Notes under the pieces: model-generated
Seen by the model: the letters and a program-made list of their open reading frames with translations, nothing else
Database searches by the model: none
Told to the model about the DNA's origin: nothing
In this document: one piece after another, positions 18,421-28,059 of the stretch
Layout of the letters: every line of letters starts with the position of its first letter
Position numbering within the stretch: position 1 is the stretch's first letter
DNA from: Pseudoalteromonas viridis
Lineage (GTDB): Bacteria; Pseudomonadota; Gammaproteobacteria; Enterobacterales; Alteromonadaceae
Length of the DNA: 64,000 nucleotides
NCBI RefSeq assembly: GCF_017742995.1
Contig: NZ_CP072426.1
Span: forward strand, 372,001-436,000
Direction of reading: 5' to 3'
Position numbers and translations under genes: made by a program

Positions 18421-19411
18421 CGCTGAATATCTTGCTTTACTTTATAGTGCGCTGATGGCACTGGCGATTATCGTTTACGCTGTACTGGACGGCTATGACC
18501 TGGGGGTCGGTATTTTGTTACCGGGTAACAATAAACCCTCAGCGGATACCATGATAGCGTCAATTGGTCCTTTCTGGGATGCCAATGAAACCTGGCTGGT
18601 GCTGGCTGTTGGCCTTGCATTAATTGCGTTTCCTACCGCCCACTCGATTATCTTGCAGGCCCTCTATTTGCCCATTGCGTTTATGTTGCTGGGATTAATT
18701 TTAAGAGGGGTCGCTTTTGATTTTCGCGCTAAAGCGAAAACGCGCTATCGGCAAACCTGGGATCGCTGTTTCAAGCTGGGCAGTCTGATCACCGCCTTTA
18801 CGCAGGGGTATATGCTGGGCCTGTATGTGATGTCTTTTGAACATAGCCTGGCGAGTCACCTGTTTGCTACGCTCAGTGGTGTTGGCGTTATTGCGGCTTA
18901 CACCTTAATAGGAGCAGGCTGGTTGATCATGAAGTGTGAAGGTGAGATACAAAACTCTGCTATTCGCTGGTGTCGACTGAGTAACCTCATTGCTTTGCTG
19001 GGAGTACTGGCGGTTTCTGTGGTTAATCCGCTGATTAATGCTTACGTTCAGACACGCTGGTTTGGTACCGAGATAAGCCTGTTACTACTGCCACTGCCAT
19101 TAATCTGTATGGTGCTCTTTGTCATACAAGACAGAGTGTTGGTAAAACTCAATGACAACACAAGCCATGGTTGCTGGTTACCTTTTGCCATCACAGTGAT
19201 GATATTTTTATTGTGCTTCTTTGGCCTGGTATACAGCTTCTTTCCATATGTTGTGCCAGGTACGCTCACCATATTCGAGGCCCTTGCCGATCCGTCTGCC
19301 CTCACCTTTATGCTTTACGGCGTAGTGCTGGTGGTGCCGGCTATCATTGGCTACACATTGTTTTCTTATCGGGTTTTCTGGGGAAAGACTCAGGACCTGA
19401 GCTATTACTGA
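18413..19411 (+). CDS. cydB: Cytochrome bd-type quinol oxidase subunit II
   Basis: 332 aa partner of CydA, all membrane helices. ATG 18413 follows GGAGG, and the reading frame upstream of it is only the out-of-phase end of cydA. Seen: the family signature VLDGYDLGVG near the N-terminus, GPFWDANETWLV, and the loop FRAKAKTRYRQTWD. Translational coupling by the 8-bp overlap gives equal subunit supply. No small CydX-like gene is seen before the terminator. Confidence 0.93.
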   Translation: MFSAEYLALLYSALMALAIIVYAVLDGYDLGVGILLPGNNKPSADTMIASIGPFWDANETWLVLAVGLALIAFPTAHSIILQALYLPIAFMLLGLILRGVAFDFRAKAKTRYRQTWDRCFKLGSLITAFTQGYMLGLYVMSFEHSLASHLFATLSGVGVIAAYTLIGAGWLIMKCEGEIQNSAIRWCRLSNLIALLGVLAVSVVNPLINAYVQTRWFGTEISLLLLPLPLICMVLFVIQDRVLVKLNDNTSHGCWLPFAITVMIFLLCFFGLVYSFFPYVVPGTLTIFEALADPSALTFMLYGVVLVVPAIIGYTLFSYRVFWGKTQDLSYY

Positions 19412-19434
19412 TTTTCACTTGCATTAGCCCAACC

Positions 19435-19463
19435 AAAAAGGCAGCTCGCACGCTGCCTTTTTT
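19435..19463. terminator. Bidirectional terminator, cydB / lytic transglycosylase
   Basis: AAAAAGGCAGC, loop TCGCAC, GCTGCCTTTTTT between convergent genes. Confidence 0.9.
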
Positions 19464-19486
19464 ATTGTTGTTTTTTATCTGAACGA

Positions 19487-20506
19487 CTAGATTTTCGGAT
19501 AGCCTATGCGATCAGACAAATAACCCACACTGGTTGCGAAATAGTAACTGCGGTTCCAGTTCATCAGCGCTTTGTAGTTGTTGTAAGCCAGATACATACG
19601 ACCGTTCATGTCATCGGGCATGACTAAAGCAGCGCTAATATTTACCTTAGGTAAGTCGGTGCCATCAGTACGTCTTACGCCGAGGTTTTGCCACTCTGCG
19701 AGTGAGCGCTCAGAGTCGCGCCAGAACTCCAGCCATTGCTTATGGTTTTTTGAACCACGCTTGAGCACATACTGGCTCGGGAAGTCCTCTGGTAATTTTA
19801 CCTGACGCCCCCAGGTAAGATTGTCATTCCAGCCCACGCTTTTAAGGTAGTTTGCTATTGATGCCAATGCATCTTCTTTGCTGGTCCAGATATCCTTTTT
19901 ACCGTCATTGTTATAGTCAACAGCATAAGAATTAAAAGAAGTTGGCATAAACTGGGACTGACCCATGGCGCCGGCCCAGGAGCCCTTGAAATTGTCGATA
20001 TTGACGTGGCCATCTTTGAGAATATCCAAAGCTGCCCATAACTGACGCTTGTAAAGAGCTTCACGGCGACCATCAAATGCCAAAGTGACGAGTGAGCTGA
20101 TCACAGGGTAGCCGCCCTGGACACGACCAAAGCTACTTTCAAGTCCCCATAAAGCAACGATAAAGCGGCCCTGTACGCCAAAGTCTTTGCTTATCTTATC
20201 CAGCAGATCTTTGTTTTCTTTGTAGAGCTTTCTTGCTCGCTGAACTTTCCAGTCTGGTACGCGTTTAGGTAAATAAGTTTCCAGCGTCTCGACTATTTCG
20301 GGCTGGTTCTTATCCTGCTTAATCACTTTCTTTTTGAATTTAACCGTGCTGAACGCCTGGTCAATCAAAGCCTGTTCATAGCCTCTTTCGCGGGCTTCAG
20401 CTTTTAGCACTTCGACGTAGCTATCGAAGCGAGCCTGGTCATCTGCTTTTACACTCTGCGATGCCAGACATAAAGATACTAATAATGCGGATAGTGTCTT
20501 AGTCAC
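19487..20506 (-). CDS. Lytic murein transglycosylase, MltB/SLT2 family
   Basis: Cleaves the MurNAc-GlcNAc link in peptidoglycan to give 1,6-anhydro ends. 339 aa. Seen: a cleavable signal peptide about 1-21 (SQSVKA) without a lipobox, so periplasmic rather than lipidated; catalytic Glu in GLESSFG about residue 124; and the family motifs GSWAGAMGQSQFMPTSF and NDGKKDIW. The C-terminal peptidoglycan-binding domain of some relatives is absent. The GTG start overlaps the end of ycgL by 8 bp and follows CGGAG, so the two genes are coupled. Confidence 0.9.
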   Translation of the reverse strand: MTKTLSALLVSLCLASQSVKADDQARFDSYVEVLKAEARERGYEQALIDQAFSTVKFKKKVIKQDKNQPEIVETLETYLPKRVPDWKVQRARKLYKENKDLLDKISKDFGVQGRFIVALWGLESSFGRVQGGYPVISSLVTLAFDGRREALYKRQLWAALDILKDGHVNIDNFKGSWAGAMGQSQFMPTSFNSYAVDYNNDGKKDIWTSKEDALASIANYLKSVGWNDNLTWGRQVKLPEDFPSQYVLKRGSKNHKQWLEFWRDSERSLAEWQNLGVRRTDGTDLPKVNISAALVMPDDMNGRMYLAYNNYKALMNWNRSYYFATSVGYLSDRIGYPKI

Positions 20507-20780
20507 TTTTTACTCCGTTTTGTCTTTTTAATTCGTCCAGAAGATTTTCTTGTGGAGGCGGCAGCTGCAAATAAAACCCATCGTCGATTAATTTTTGCTT
20601 AACGTTACTTAAATCAGCGACCCCAAGCTTGGTGCGTTTTGCTAAATCCACAATGATTACAAATATTGGCGTACCAAAAGTAGCCATTAAAGGGTCAGGG
20701 ACTTTGCTAAAATCGTCTCGTTTTTCAATAAAAAGATAGGTATCGGCTTTTTTACTACTTTTATATACTGCGGCTAGCAT
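20499..20780 (-). CDS. ycgL: YcgL-domain protein
   Basis: 93 aa, the usual family size. Seen: N-terminal AAVYKSSKKADTYLFIEKRD, then VPDPLMATFGTP and GFYLQLPPP. YcgL is a conserved gammaproteobacterial protein of undefined function, often near min genes, as here (divergent from minCDE). It is cotranscribed with the lytic transglycosylase gene. Confidence 0.88.
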   Translation of the reverse strand: MLAAVYKSSKKADTYLFIEKRDDFSKVPDPLMATFGTPIFVIIVDLAKRTKLGVADLSNVKQKLIDDGFYLQLPPPQENLLDELKRQNGVKSD

Positions 20781-20923
20781 TATAACCCTATAAAATCTTG
20801 CTAATCTGAGAGCAGCACTATACCATGACCTATATACTATTTGGAAAGTTTTGCGACTCTCAAACGTACAGAGTACGGGGTCAGAACAATATTAATCAGA
20901 GTTCGCACTGGTATTGAGCGCTT

Positions 20924-21625
20924 ATGTCTACACAGTCTTTTGAATTGAAGGGAAACCTGTTTACACTCTCAGTTTTACACCTCTTCGACGCCGACCTTGG
21001 CAATGTAAAGCAACAACTGAGTGATAAAATTTCCCAGGCTCCGAAATTTTTTAAAGGGGCACCTATCGTCATCAATCTTGCCGACGTCCAGGAACAGAGT
21101 ATTGTCCTTAGCGATTTAAAACGCATTCTTACAGAGCTGGCTTTAAACCCGGTTGGTATTTGCAACGGTACAGAACAGCACAATGCTGAGGCAAAAGAAA
21201 TAGGCCTCTCCGTACTTAACTATACTAAAGACGTTAAGCCTGTGACTCAGGAGAGTGCTGACACGCAAGTGGTGGAAAAAGAAGTCTATCTCGGCGCCCA
21301 GGTTATCAACAGCACAGTACGCTCTGGGCAACAAATTTACGCGAAGGACCGGGACCTCATTGTACTGGGCGCGGTCAGCCATGGTGCGGAGGTCATTGCC
21401 GATGGCAATATTCACATCTATGGCACGCTCAGAGGACGTGCTATCGCTGGTGCGCAAGGAAATCATGAGGCAAGTATTTACTGCCAAAAGCTAGAAGCAG
21501 AACTTGTTTCGGTTGGCGGCAGTTATTGGATCAGTGACTCTTTACAGGGAGAGCACTGGGGCAAAGCCTGCCAGATTTCACAAAATAACGAATCATTAGA
21601 ATTAACAGCATTGGTCAAAGGATAA
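20924..21625 (+). CDS. minC: Septum site-determining protein MinC
   Basis: Inhibitor of FtsZ polymerisation, recruited to the membrane by MinD to keep the division ring off the poles. 233 aa. Seen: an N-terminal FtsZ-inhibiting domain about 1-105 and the C-terminal beta-helix about 120-225 with repeated glycine-turn motifs (RSGQQIYAKDRDLIVLGAVS, HGAEVIADGNIHIYGTLRGR). First gene of minCDE; only 5 bp separate it from minD. Confidence 0.95.
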   Translation: MSTQSFELKGNLFTLSVLHLFDADLGNVKQQLSDKISQAPKFFKGAPIVINLADVQEQSIVLSDLKRILTELALNPVGICNGTEQHNAEAKEIGLSVLNYTKDVKPVTQESADTQVVEKEVYLGAQVINSTVRSGQQIYAKDRDLIVLGAVSHGAEVIADGNIHIYGTLRGRAIAGAQGNHEASIYCQKLEAELVSVGGSYWISDSLQGEHWGKACQISQNNESLELTALVKG

Positions 21626-21630
21626 TTCAG

Positions 21631-22440
21631 ATGGCAAAGATTATTGTCGTAACTTCAGGTAAAGGTGGTGTAGGTAAAACCACATCAAGTGCAGCGATCG
21701 GCACAGGTCTGGCACTTAAAGGATACAAAACAGCCATTATCGACTTTGATATTGGCCTGCGTAACTTAGATCTCATCATGGGTTGCGAACGTCGCGTCGT
21801 CTATGATTTTGTCAACGTCATCAATGGCGAAGCCAATCTGAATCAGGCGCTGATAAAAGATAAGCGTGTTGAAAAGCTTTATATTTTACCGGCTTCACAA
21901 ACTCGCGACAAAGATGCCCTGACTAAAGAAGGCGTTGAGCGCGTACTGAAAGACATGTCGGAAGACTTTGATTTCATTATCTGCGACTCACCCGCGGGGA
22001 TCGAGGCCGGTGCAATGATGGCCTTATATTTCGCTGACGAAGCGATTGTCACCACTAACCCGGAAGTCTCTTCTGTACGTGACTCGGATCGCATTTTGGG
22101 CATTTTACAAAGTAAGTCAAAACGCGCAGAAGATGGCCTTGAGCCAGTCAAAGAGCACCTGTTGCTTACCCGTTATAACCCGGAGCGCGTCGAAAGCGGC
22201 GACATGCTATCGGTCGAAGATGTCCAGGAAATCTTGGCCATCGACTTGCTTGGCGTGATCCCTGAGTCTAAAGCGGTACTAAATGCATCTAACTCAGGAC
22301 AACCCGTTATCCTGGATACAGAGTCGGATGCAGGCCAGGCATACAGCGATGCTATCAATCGTTTGTTGGGTGAAATCGTCGACTTCAGGTTTTTGAATGT
22401 TGAAAAGAAAGGACTGCTAAAGCGGATTTTTGGAGGTTAA
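21631..22440 (+). CDS. minD: Septum site-determining ATPase MinD
   Basis: Membrane-associated ATPase that oscillates with MinE and activates MinC. 269 aa. Seen: deviant Walker [10 protein letters not shown] near residue 10, [14 protein letters not shown], the Walker B-like [11 protein letters not shown], and a C-terminal amphipathic membrane-targeting helix ([11 protein letters not shown]). Its last codons hold the ribosome binding site (GGAGG) of minE. Confidence 0.97.
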   Translation: MAKIIVVTSGKGGVGKTTSSAAIGTGLALKGYKTAIIDFDIGLRNLDLIMGCERRVVYDFVNVINGEANLNQALIKDKRVEKLYILPASQTRDKDALTKEGVERVLKDMSEDFDFIICDSPAGIEAGAMMALYFADEAIVTTNPEVSSVRDSDRILGILQSKSKRAEDGLEPVKEHLLLTRYNPERVESGDMLSVEDVQEILAIDLLGVIPESKAVLNASNSGQPVILDTESDAGQAYSDAINRLLGEIVDFRFLNVEKKGLLKRIFGG

Positions 22441-22441
22441 T

Positions 22442-22705
22442 GTGTCTTTACTTGATTATTTTCGATCCGAGAAAAAGTCCAGCGCATCGCTGGCTAAAGA
22501 GCGGCTACAAATAATCGTTGCCCATGAACGCTCCAAGCGTGGCACCCCCGATTATCTGCCTCAGTTAAAGCAGGATATACTGGAAGTGATCCGTAAGTAT
22601 GTCAAAGTAGACTCTGACGCAGTCAATGTGCAGTTTGAGCAAAATGAAGATGATTTAGCGGTACTGGAGCTTAATGTGACGCTCCCGGATGACGAGCAAA
22701 AATAA
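22442..22705 (+). CDS. minE: Cell division topological specificity factor MinE
   Basis: 87 aa. Stimulates the MinD ATPase and restricts the Min inhibitor to the poles. Start GTG 22442 is chosen because GGAGG precedes it and the protein then begins MSLLDYF, as the family does. Seen: the anti-MinCD helix region [14 protein letters not shown] and the C-terminal dimer domain. A terminator follows. Confidence 0.96.
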   Translation: MSLLDYFRSEKKSSASLAKERLQIIVAHERSKRGTPDYLPQLKQDILEVIRKYVKVDSDAVNVQFEQNEDDLAVLELNVTLPDDEQK

Positions 22706-22717
22706 AACAACAATAAG

Positions 22718-22741
22718 AAAGCCGCACACTGTGCGGCTTTG
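22718..22741. terminator. Terminator, minE / rnd
   Basis: AAAGCCGCAC, 3-nt loop, GTGCGGCTTT between the convergent minE and rnd genes. Confidence 0.85.
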
Positions 22742-22752
22742 TCATCTTCGCG

Positions 22753-23886
22753 TTAGGCAATATGCCACTTCGATAGCGCGTCTTTAAGTATCTCATGACG
22801 CCAGCCCATAAATAGATCGGGTGTCAGAAAGGTCTTTCTCTGCTGTTCATCCAACTTCCAGTTCCAGCCAATCACCTGATTGATCTGCTTTTTCGAGGCA
22901 AATACATCCACCGGAATATCGTGTTCCCTGGCCACTTCTGCGATTGCTTGTTTTATTTCTTTCGCGGCCCCTTTGTATCCGGGATAATCAATCAGCCGTT
23001 GCACGCGCGCAGGTAATTCTGACTCCGGTACCGCTTTACCTGCTTCAATACAGGCGAGAATTTCTTTACCTGAGCGATTCACTTCCATTGGTTCAACACC
23101 CGGTACATTTCGCAAGCTGTTTAAAGAGCTCGGTCTGCGTTTTGCTATTTCGACCATATTATGCTCTTTTAGCACAAAATTAAGGGCGAGATTCTTTTTC
23201 TCGGCCTTATTCTGCCGCCAACTGGCCAGTGTTCTTAAGACAGCAAGATCACGCGGCTTTAGCTGCCAGACATTTTTTATACTCAGGTAGAGATAATGAT
23301 CCGGCGTTCTGAATGCGCGCTTTTGGGCAATCAGCTGCGATTCACACGTTACTATGTGCGAAAGCCCCTTTTCGGCAATCTTTTTGCTGATGGTCTGATA
23401 ACATGGCAAGAGGTAAAATACGTCAGCTGCGGCATATTCCAGCTGACTTGCCTGCAATGGGCGCTTTAGCCAGTCCGTTCTGGACATACTCTTATCGAGC
23501 TCAATATCGAGCATCGACTTGACCATATTGGCAAACCCCACGCAATTACCCTCTCCGAGCAACTGCAGCGCAAATTGGGTGTCGAACAAAGGTGTTGGCA
23601 CAAACCCCGCAAACTTTTGAAATACTTCAATATCTTCAGAGGGTGAATGCAATACTTTGACAATCTGTTCATCGCGAAGTAAATGCCATAACCCTGAAAA
23701 ATCTAGCTCACTTAACGGGTCTATCAACGCCAGATGCTCGCCATCGTAGACCTGAATTAAGGCAATCTCAGGATACAAAGTTCTGCGACGCATAAATTCT
23801 GTGTCTATAGCCAGCACCTGGCTTTCTGACAGGTTGGCTATAAAGGCATCGAGCTCTGTTTGTTGCTGGATAAATTGATACTGCAC
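22753..23886 (-). CDS. rnd: Ribonuclease D
   Basis: 3'-5' exoribonuclease that trims tRNA precursors. 377 aa. Seen: DEDD exonuclease domain about 1-195 with Exo I LAIDTEFMRR, Exo II around HSPSEDIEVF and Exo III LEYAAADVFYLLP; then HRDC domains in the C-terminal half (LRTLASWRQNKAEKKN). The GTG start at 23886 follows GGGAG. It lies downstream of fadD, with a terminator between them. Confidence 0.95.
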   Translation of the reverse strand: MQYQFIQQQTELDAFIANLSESQVLAIDTEFMRRRTLYPEIALIQVYDGEHLALIDPLSELDFSGLWHLLRDEQIVKVLHSPSEDIEVFQKFAGFVPTPLFDTQFALQLLGEGNCVGFANMVKSMLDIELDKSMSRTDWLKRPLQASQLEYAAADVFYLLPCYQTISKKIAEKGLSHIVTCESQLIAQKRAFRTPDHYLYLSIKNVWQLKPRDLAVLRTLASWRQNKAEKKNLALNFVLKEHNMVEIAKRRPSSLNSLRNVPGVEPMEVNRSGKEILACIEAGKAVPESELPARVQRLIDYPGYKGAAKEIKQAIAEVAREHDIPVDVFASKKQINQVIGWNWKLDEQQRKTFLTPDLFMGWRHEILKDALSKWHIA

Positions 23887-23900
23887 ATTTACTCCCTATA

Positions 23901-23925
23901 AAAAACCGGCTTTCGCCGGTTTCTT
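23901..23925 (-). terminator. Terminator after fadD
   Basis: ACCGGC, TTTC tetraloop, GCCGGT. On the minus strand it is followed by a run of T, immediately after the fadD stop codon. Confidence 0.88.
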
Positions 23926-23926
23926 T

Positions 23927-25576
23927 TTACTTTAATGCCCTACGCAATATTTTGCCGACATTGGTCTTAGGCAATTCATCTCTGAATTCGACCAATTTAG
24001 GGACTTTATAATTGGTTAGCTTGTCGCGACAGTGTTTTATTATATCTTTTTCTGTCAAAGATGGATCCTTTCTTACAACAAAAACTTTAACCTGCTCACC
24101 ACTTACATCATGTGGCACGCCAACGGCAGCGACTTCTAATACACCATCGTGCATGGCAACCACTTCTTCAATTTCGTTGGGGAAGACGTTAAAGCCAGAT
24201 ACCAGGATCATGTCTTTCTTACGGTCTACGATGTAGAAGAAACCTTCATCATCGTAAATGGCTATATCACCGGTTGCAAACCAGCCATCCTGCAAACACT
24301 CGGCCGTTGCATCCGGACGATTATAATAACCAGCCATGACTTGCGGGCCTTTAACACACAATTCACCAGGCTCGCCCTTTGGTACTTCTTCGCCCTGATC
24401 GTTAATGACTTTCAACTCGGTGCTTGGTGCCGGTAAGCCGATAGAACCGTTATAACCATCCAGGTCCCAAGGGCAAATTGTTACCAGTGGTGCACACTCT
24501 GTCAGGCCGTAGCCTTCCATTAGTTTACTCTGTGTCACTTTCTGCCAGCGCTCAGCAACGGGTCGCTGCACCGCCATACCGCCACCTAAAGACATCTTCA
24601 AAGTAGAAAAGTCCAATTCAGAGAACCCAGGAGTGTTCAGCAGGCCATTGAATAAGGTATTTACACCTGTAATGGCCGTAAACGGATATTTTGCCAGTTC
24701 TTTAACGAAGCCAGGCATATCCCGTGGATTTGTGATCAGAATATTGTGACCGCCATACTTCATAAACGTCAGGCAGTTCGCCGTCAGTGCAAATATATGG
24801 TAAAGCGGTAGCGCGGTTATCACCACTTCTCGACCTTTATCCAGCACCTTATCTAAACAACCTGATACCTGTTCAAGGTTGGCAACCATATTGCCATGGG
24901 TCAGCATGGCGCCTTTAGAGACGCCTGTGGTACCGCCGGTATACTGCAAAAATGCCAGATCAGTAAGACTGATCTCAGGTACCTTATACTGGTTCGGATC
25001 AGCGCTAATTGCGTTGGCAAACGGAATTGCATTGGGCAAGCTGTAGTCTGGCACCATTTTCTTTAGCTTTTTGACAACAAAATTGACTAAATGCTTTTTG
25101 ACGCCGCCAAGCATGTCACCAATTTGTGTGACAACAATATGTTTAACACCTGTCGTAGGCAATGCCTTTTCAAGTGTATGTGCAAAGTTGGCCAATATGA
25201 AGATTGCTTTCGCTTCTGAATCATTGAGCTGGTGTTCAAGCTCTCGCACCGTGTACAAAGGGTTGACATTAACAACGGTACAGCCTGCTCTCAGCACGCC
25301 CAAAATGGTTACAGGTGTTTGTAGCAGGTTTGGCATCATCACCGCTACTTTGTCCCCTTTACCTAACTTAAGGGTATTTTGAATGTAACTGGCAACTGCC
25401 TTGGTTGCTTCATCAACTTGTTGGTAAGTCATTGTTTTGCCCATGTTACTGTAAGCAGGTAACTGAGCAAACTCTCTAAAACTGTTGTCGAATAATTCAA
25501 GCAGCGAGTTGTAGTGTTCTGGGTCGATTGTTTCAGGCATCCCTTCGGGGTAGCGCTTTAACCAGATTTTTTCCAC
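23927..25576 (-). CDS. fadD: Long-chain fatty acid-CoA ligase
   Basis: Activates long-chain fatty acids to acyl-CoA with ATP at the inner membrane for beta-oxidation. 549 aa, close to the Escherichia coli enzyme. Seen: the AMP-binding signature [20 protein letters not shown] about residue 210, [24 protein letters not shown], and the fatty-acyl motif region [20 protein letters not shown]. The GTG start follows AGGAGC. A 21-bp perfect inverted repeat lies 40 bp upstream and may be an operator for fatty-acid control. Confidence 0.95.
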   Translation of the reverse strand: MEKIWLKRYPEGMPETIDPEHYNSLLELFDNSFREFAQLPAYSNMGKTMTYQQVDEATKAVASYIQNTLKLGKGDKVAVMMPNLLQTPVTILGVLRAGCTVVNVNPLYTVRELEHQLNDSEAKAIFILANFAHTLEKALPTTGVKHIVVTQIGDMLGGVKKHLVNFVVKKLKKMVPDYSLPNAIPFANAISADPNQYKVPEISLTDLAFLQYTGGTTGVSKGAMLTHGNMVANLEQVSGCLDKVLDKGREVVITALPLYHIFALTANCLTFMKYGGHNILITNPRDMPGFVKELAKYPFTAITGVNTLFNGLLNTPGFSELDFSTLKMSLGGGMAVQRPVAERWQKVTQSKLMEGYGLTECAPLVTICPWDLDGYNGSIGLPAPSTELKVINDQGEEVPKGEPGELCVKGPQVMAGYYNRPDATAECLQDGWFATGDIAIYDDEGFFYIVDRKKDMILVSGFNVFPNEIEEVVAMHDGVLEVAAVGVPHDVSGEQVKVFVVRKDPSLTEKDIIKHCRDKLTNYKVPKLVEFRDELPKTNVGKILRRALK

Positions 25577-25615
25577 TCTTAGCTCCTGTGTTCTCGTTAT
25601 TTTTTATATTGGTCT

Positions 25616-25636
25616 TACCTTAATATAATTAAGGTA
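25616..25636. promoter_or_regulatory. Inverted repeat upstream of fadD, possible operator
   Basis: TACCTTAAT, ATA, ATTAAGGTA: perfect 9-bp arms, 40-60 bp upstream of the fadD start codon. This fits an operator overlapping the promoter. It does not match the FadR or PsrA consensus as I know them. A smaller symmetric element, TGGGA-TAG-TCCCA, lies at 25666-25678. Confidence 0.45.
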
Positions 25637-25698
25637 CGCAAACAATTGAGTAAATACTCTAAAGCTGGGATAGTCCCACATTTAACACAAATATACAA

Positions 25699-26583
25699 TC
25701 AGGAAACGCCAGGATGCGTCATATGTGTTAAGATCTTTGCCAACACTTGCTCCGGCTCTTCCATATGGCAATGGTGCCCTCCCGCCACTTCAATGCATGT
25801 AAACTCTTTAAAACATTGAGAAAACTGCTGTAAACTGTGTTTCATTTGTGCGTAGCCAGACGTTCCCATTATTGCTAAAGTTGGCGTTTCAGTGTCTTGT
25901 AACAAAGAATGCGCCTGAGCACATGAAAAGCGTGTTGTTGAGGGCAACTTCAACTTAGGATCCGTCGTTAAGCGCGCGCCCTCTTCAAGCACTTCTATAT
26001 TTCGCTCCATTAATATAGCAGCAATTTCCTCGCTGAAGTCACTCACTTTCACTCGAGCTTTGATGATAGCCTGTTTATCAGCAAACAGCCGCTTAGTGGT
26101 GTTATTAAATTGTTCACTTGCGTCACGTGCGGCAAACGCCTGCAGCAACTGTTGCTTTGCATTCTTATCGCTTTGATATAGAAGACCAATACCATCTATC
26201 AATGTCAATGTATTTACTTTCTCTGCATACAAGCTGGTGAATAATCCTCCCACCAAAGCCCCCATAGAGTGGCCGACAATGTTGCATCGCGCAATCTCCA
26301 TGGCTCGAAGAAAACTTAAAATATCATAAACATATTCGACGAAGTAGTAATGTGCATCAGCACTTCGCCAGGCTGACTTACCATGGCCCGCAAAGTCTAA
26401 CGCAATAAATCTGTGCGTTTGCAATACTTTATCGCTCAGACTATCCAAAATGGGCATAAAGCTATTGCTGTTATCCTGCCAGCCATGCAGCATCAATACC
26501 GTTTGTGGGCCATGGCCCGCTTCCTGATAGGCAAAACCCGCTACTTTCCCTTGTTTTATCTTATTTTTATTAGCAGTCAACAT
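25699..26583 (-). CDS. Alpha/beta hydrolase
   Basis: 294 aa soluble hydrolase of the alpha/beta fold. Seen: the oxyanion-hole region MLHGWQDNS, the DFAGHGKS turn, the nucleophile elbow GHSMGA about residue 105, and a C-terminal catalytic His in GGHHCHMEEP. No signal peptide. It lies upstream of fadD on the same strand (122-bp gap), so a role in lipid ester metabolism is possible, but the substrate cannot be read from the sequence. Confidence 0.85.
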   Translation of the reverse strand: MLTANKNKIKQGKVAGFAYQEAGHGPQTVLMLHGWQDNSNSFMPILDSLSDKVLQTHRFIALDFAGHGKSAWRSADAHYYFVEYVYDILSFLRAMEIARCNIVGHSMGALVGGLFTSLYAEKVNTLTLIDGIGLLYQSDKNAKQQLLQAFAARDASEQFNNTTKRLFADKQAIIKARVKVSDFSEEIAAILMERNIEVLEEGARLTTDPKLKLPSTTRFSCAQAHSLLQDTETPTLAIMGTSGYAQMKHSLQQFSQCFKEFTCIEVAGGHHCHMEEPEQVLAKILTHMTHPGVS

Positions 26584-26720
26584 AAATTCATATTCTTATT
26601 GAACGTATTACATTAATATTCTACGCATTCTGGCTCACGTGCAAAGCATAAATCGCATATTCAACAGCGATTTACTGAGCACAAAGGTGAGCACACATAC
26701 GGGAACATTAAGGATCATCT

Positions 26721-28022
26721 ATGACACGTAAAATTAGTGCCCTCGCGTTTGCCCTGGGCTGTACCTTGTCAAACTCGGCGTTCGCAGCACCCAAAAACAT
26801 CATATATATGATTGGCGATGGTATGGGGCCGGCCTTCACTACTGCCTATCGCTATATGCAAGACGACAAGACAACTAAAATAGTTGAACCCACTGTATTC
26901 GATTCAATCCTGGTTGGTATGGCCCACACATACCCGGACGATGATACGGTTGTCACAGACAGTGCAGCGGGCGCTACGGCCCTGAGCACGGCCTCGAAAA
27001 GCTATAACGGAGCAATTGCGGTAGATACACACAAAAAATCGCTTAAAACCATGCTGGAGATTGCCAAAGAGCGAGGCATGACCACAGCTCTGGTCGCAAC
27101 CTCACAGATCAACCACGCTACACCAGCCAGCTTTGCCGCTCACAATGAGTCGCGTCGCAACTACGATGAAATCGCCGACGACTATATCGATAACAAAATT
27201 GCTGGTAAGTTACCTGTCGATTTAATGCTTGGTGGTGGCACTAAGTACTTTATTCGCGACGACCGCAACCTGGTCAGCGAGTTTAAAGAAGCGGGTTACC
27301 AGTATACAGATAAGTTCAACAAGCTTGATTCATTAAGTCGCCTGCCCGCACTTGGCCTTTTTGCTGATGTCGCTTTTCCTCATGCAATCGACAGTGATGA
27401 GCCAAAGCGGCTGACAACCATGACCAATAAAACACTGGATTTACTGGACAAGCACAATGAGAAAGGCTTCTTTGTCATGATCGAGGGCAGCCAGATCGAC
27501 TGGTGTGGTCATGCCAATGATATCGCGTGTGCAATGAAAGAAATGGACGATTTTGCAGGCGCAATAAAGGCTGCAAAAGCATATATTGATGCCAACCCAG
27601 ACACTTTACTGGTTGTCACGGCCGACCACTCTACCGGTGGCCTGACTTTAGGCAGCAATGGTGTGTATCAATGGAAAACAGAGGTCGTTGAACAAGTCAA
27701 AGCCTCAGTCAAAGAGCTGACAAATACCCTGTTTGATATGAACGTAGACCAAATGGCCAAGACCTGGACGCAATTGACGGGTTTACCTTTTGATAAAGAG
27801 ACGGAAAAAGCGCTGACAGGCGCACAAAAGGACTCGAAAGAGGCGCTGTATAAAGCGGCCAATAAACTCATCAATGATGCCAGCTTTACAGGTTGGACAA
27901 CCAAAGGGCATACCGCGATTGACGTACAGATCTTTGCCTACGGTCAGGGTCGCGATGCGTTTATTGGCTCATTAAACAATACCCAGATTGCAGATAAGCT
28001 GATTTCCTTCATCGAGAAGTAA
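26721..28022 (+). CDS. phoA: Alkaline phosphatase (PhoA family)
   Basis: Secreted phosphomonoesterase that releases phosphate from organic esters. 433 aa. Seen: a signal peptide about 1-22 (SNSAFA); MIGDGMGPAFTT with a metal-ligand Asp; the nucleophile Ser in VTDSAAGATALS about residue 80; IEGSQIDWCGHAND; and VVTADHSTGGL with further metal ligands. AAGGA precedes the ATG. No convincing Pho box was found upstream. The gene diverges from the hydrolase gene. Confidence 0.93.
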   Translation: MTRKISALAFALGCTLSNSAFAAPKNIIYMIGDGMGPAFTTAYRYMQDDKTTKIVEPTVFDSILVGMAHTYPDDDTVVTDSAAGATALSTASKSYNGAIAVDTHKKSLKTMLEIAKERGMTTALVATSQINHATPASFAAHNESRRNYDEIADDYIDNKIAGKLPVDLMLGGGTKYFIRDDRNLVSEFKEAGYQYTDKFNKLDSLSRLPALGLFADVAFPHAIDSDEPKRLTTMTNKTLDLLDKHNEKGFFVMIEGSQIDWCGHANDIACAMKEMDDFAGAIKAAKAYIDANPDTLLVVTADHSTGGLTLGSNGVYQWKTEVVEQVKASVKELTNTLFDMNVDQMAKTWTQLTGLPFDKETEKALTGAQKDSKEALYKAANKLINDASFTGWTTKGHTAIDVQIFAYGQGRDAFIGSLNNTQIADKLISFIEK

Positions 28023-28032
28023 TGAGGTATAC

Positions 28033-28056
28033 GGCGGGTCAAACATGGGGCCCGCC
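28033..28056. terminator. Possible terminator between convergent genes
   Basis: GGCGGG and CCCGCC arms with a 12-nt loop between phoA and the EIIC-EAL gene. There is no long T run, so this is a weak candidate. Confidence 0.45.
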
Positions 28057-28059
28057 TAT

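Noticed and set aside
26584..26720. Pho box upstream of the alkaline phosphatase
   Set aside because: No pair of CTGTCAT-like half-sites at 11-bp spacing could be found in the gap.
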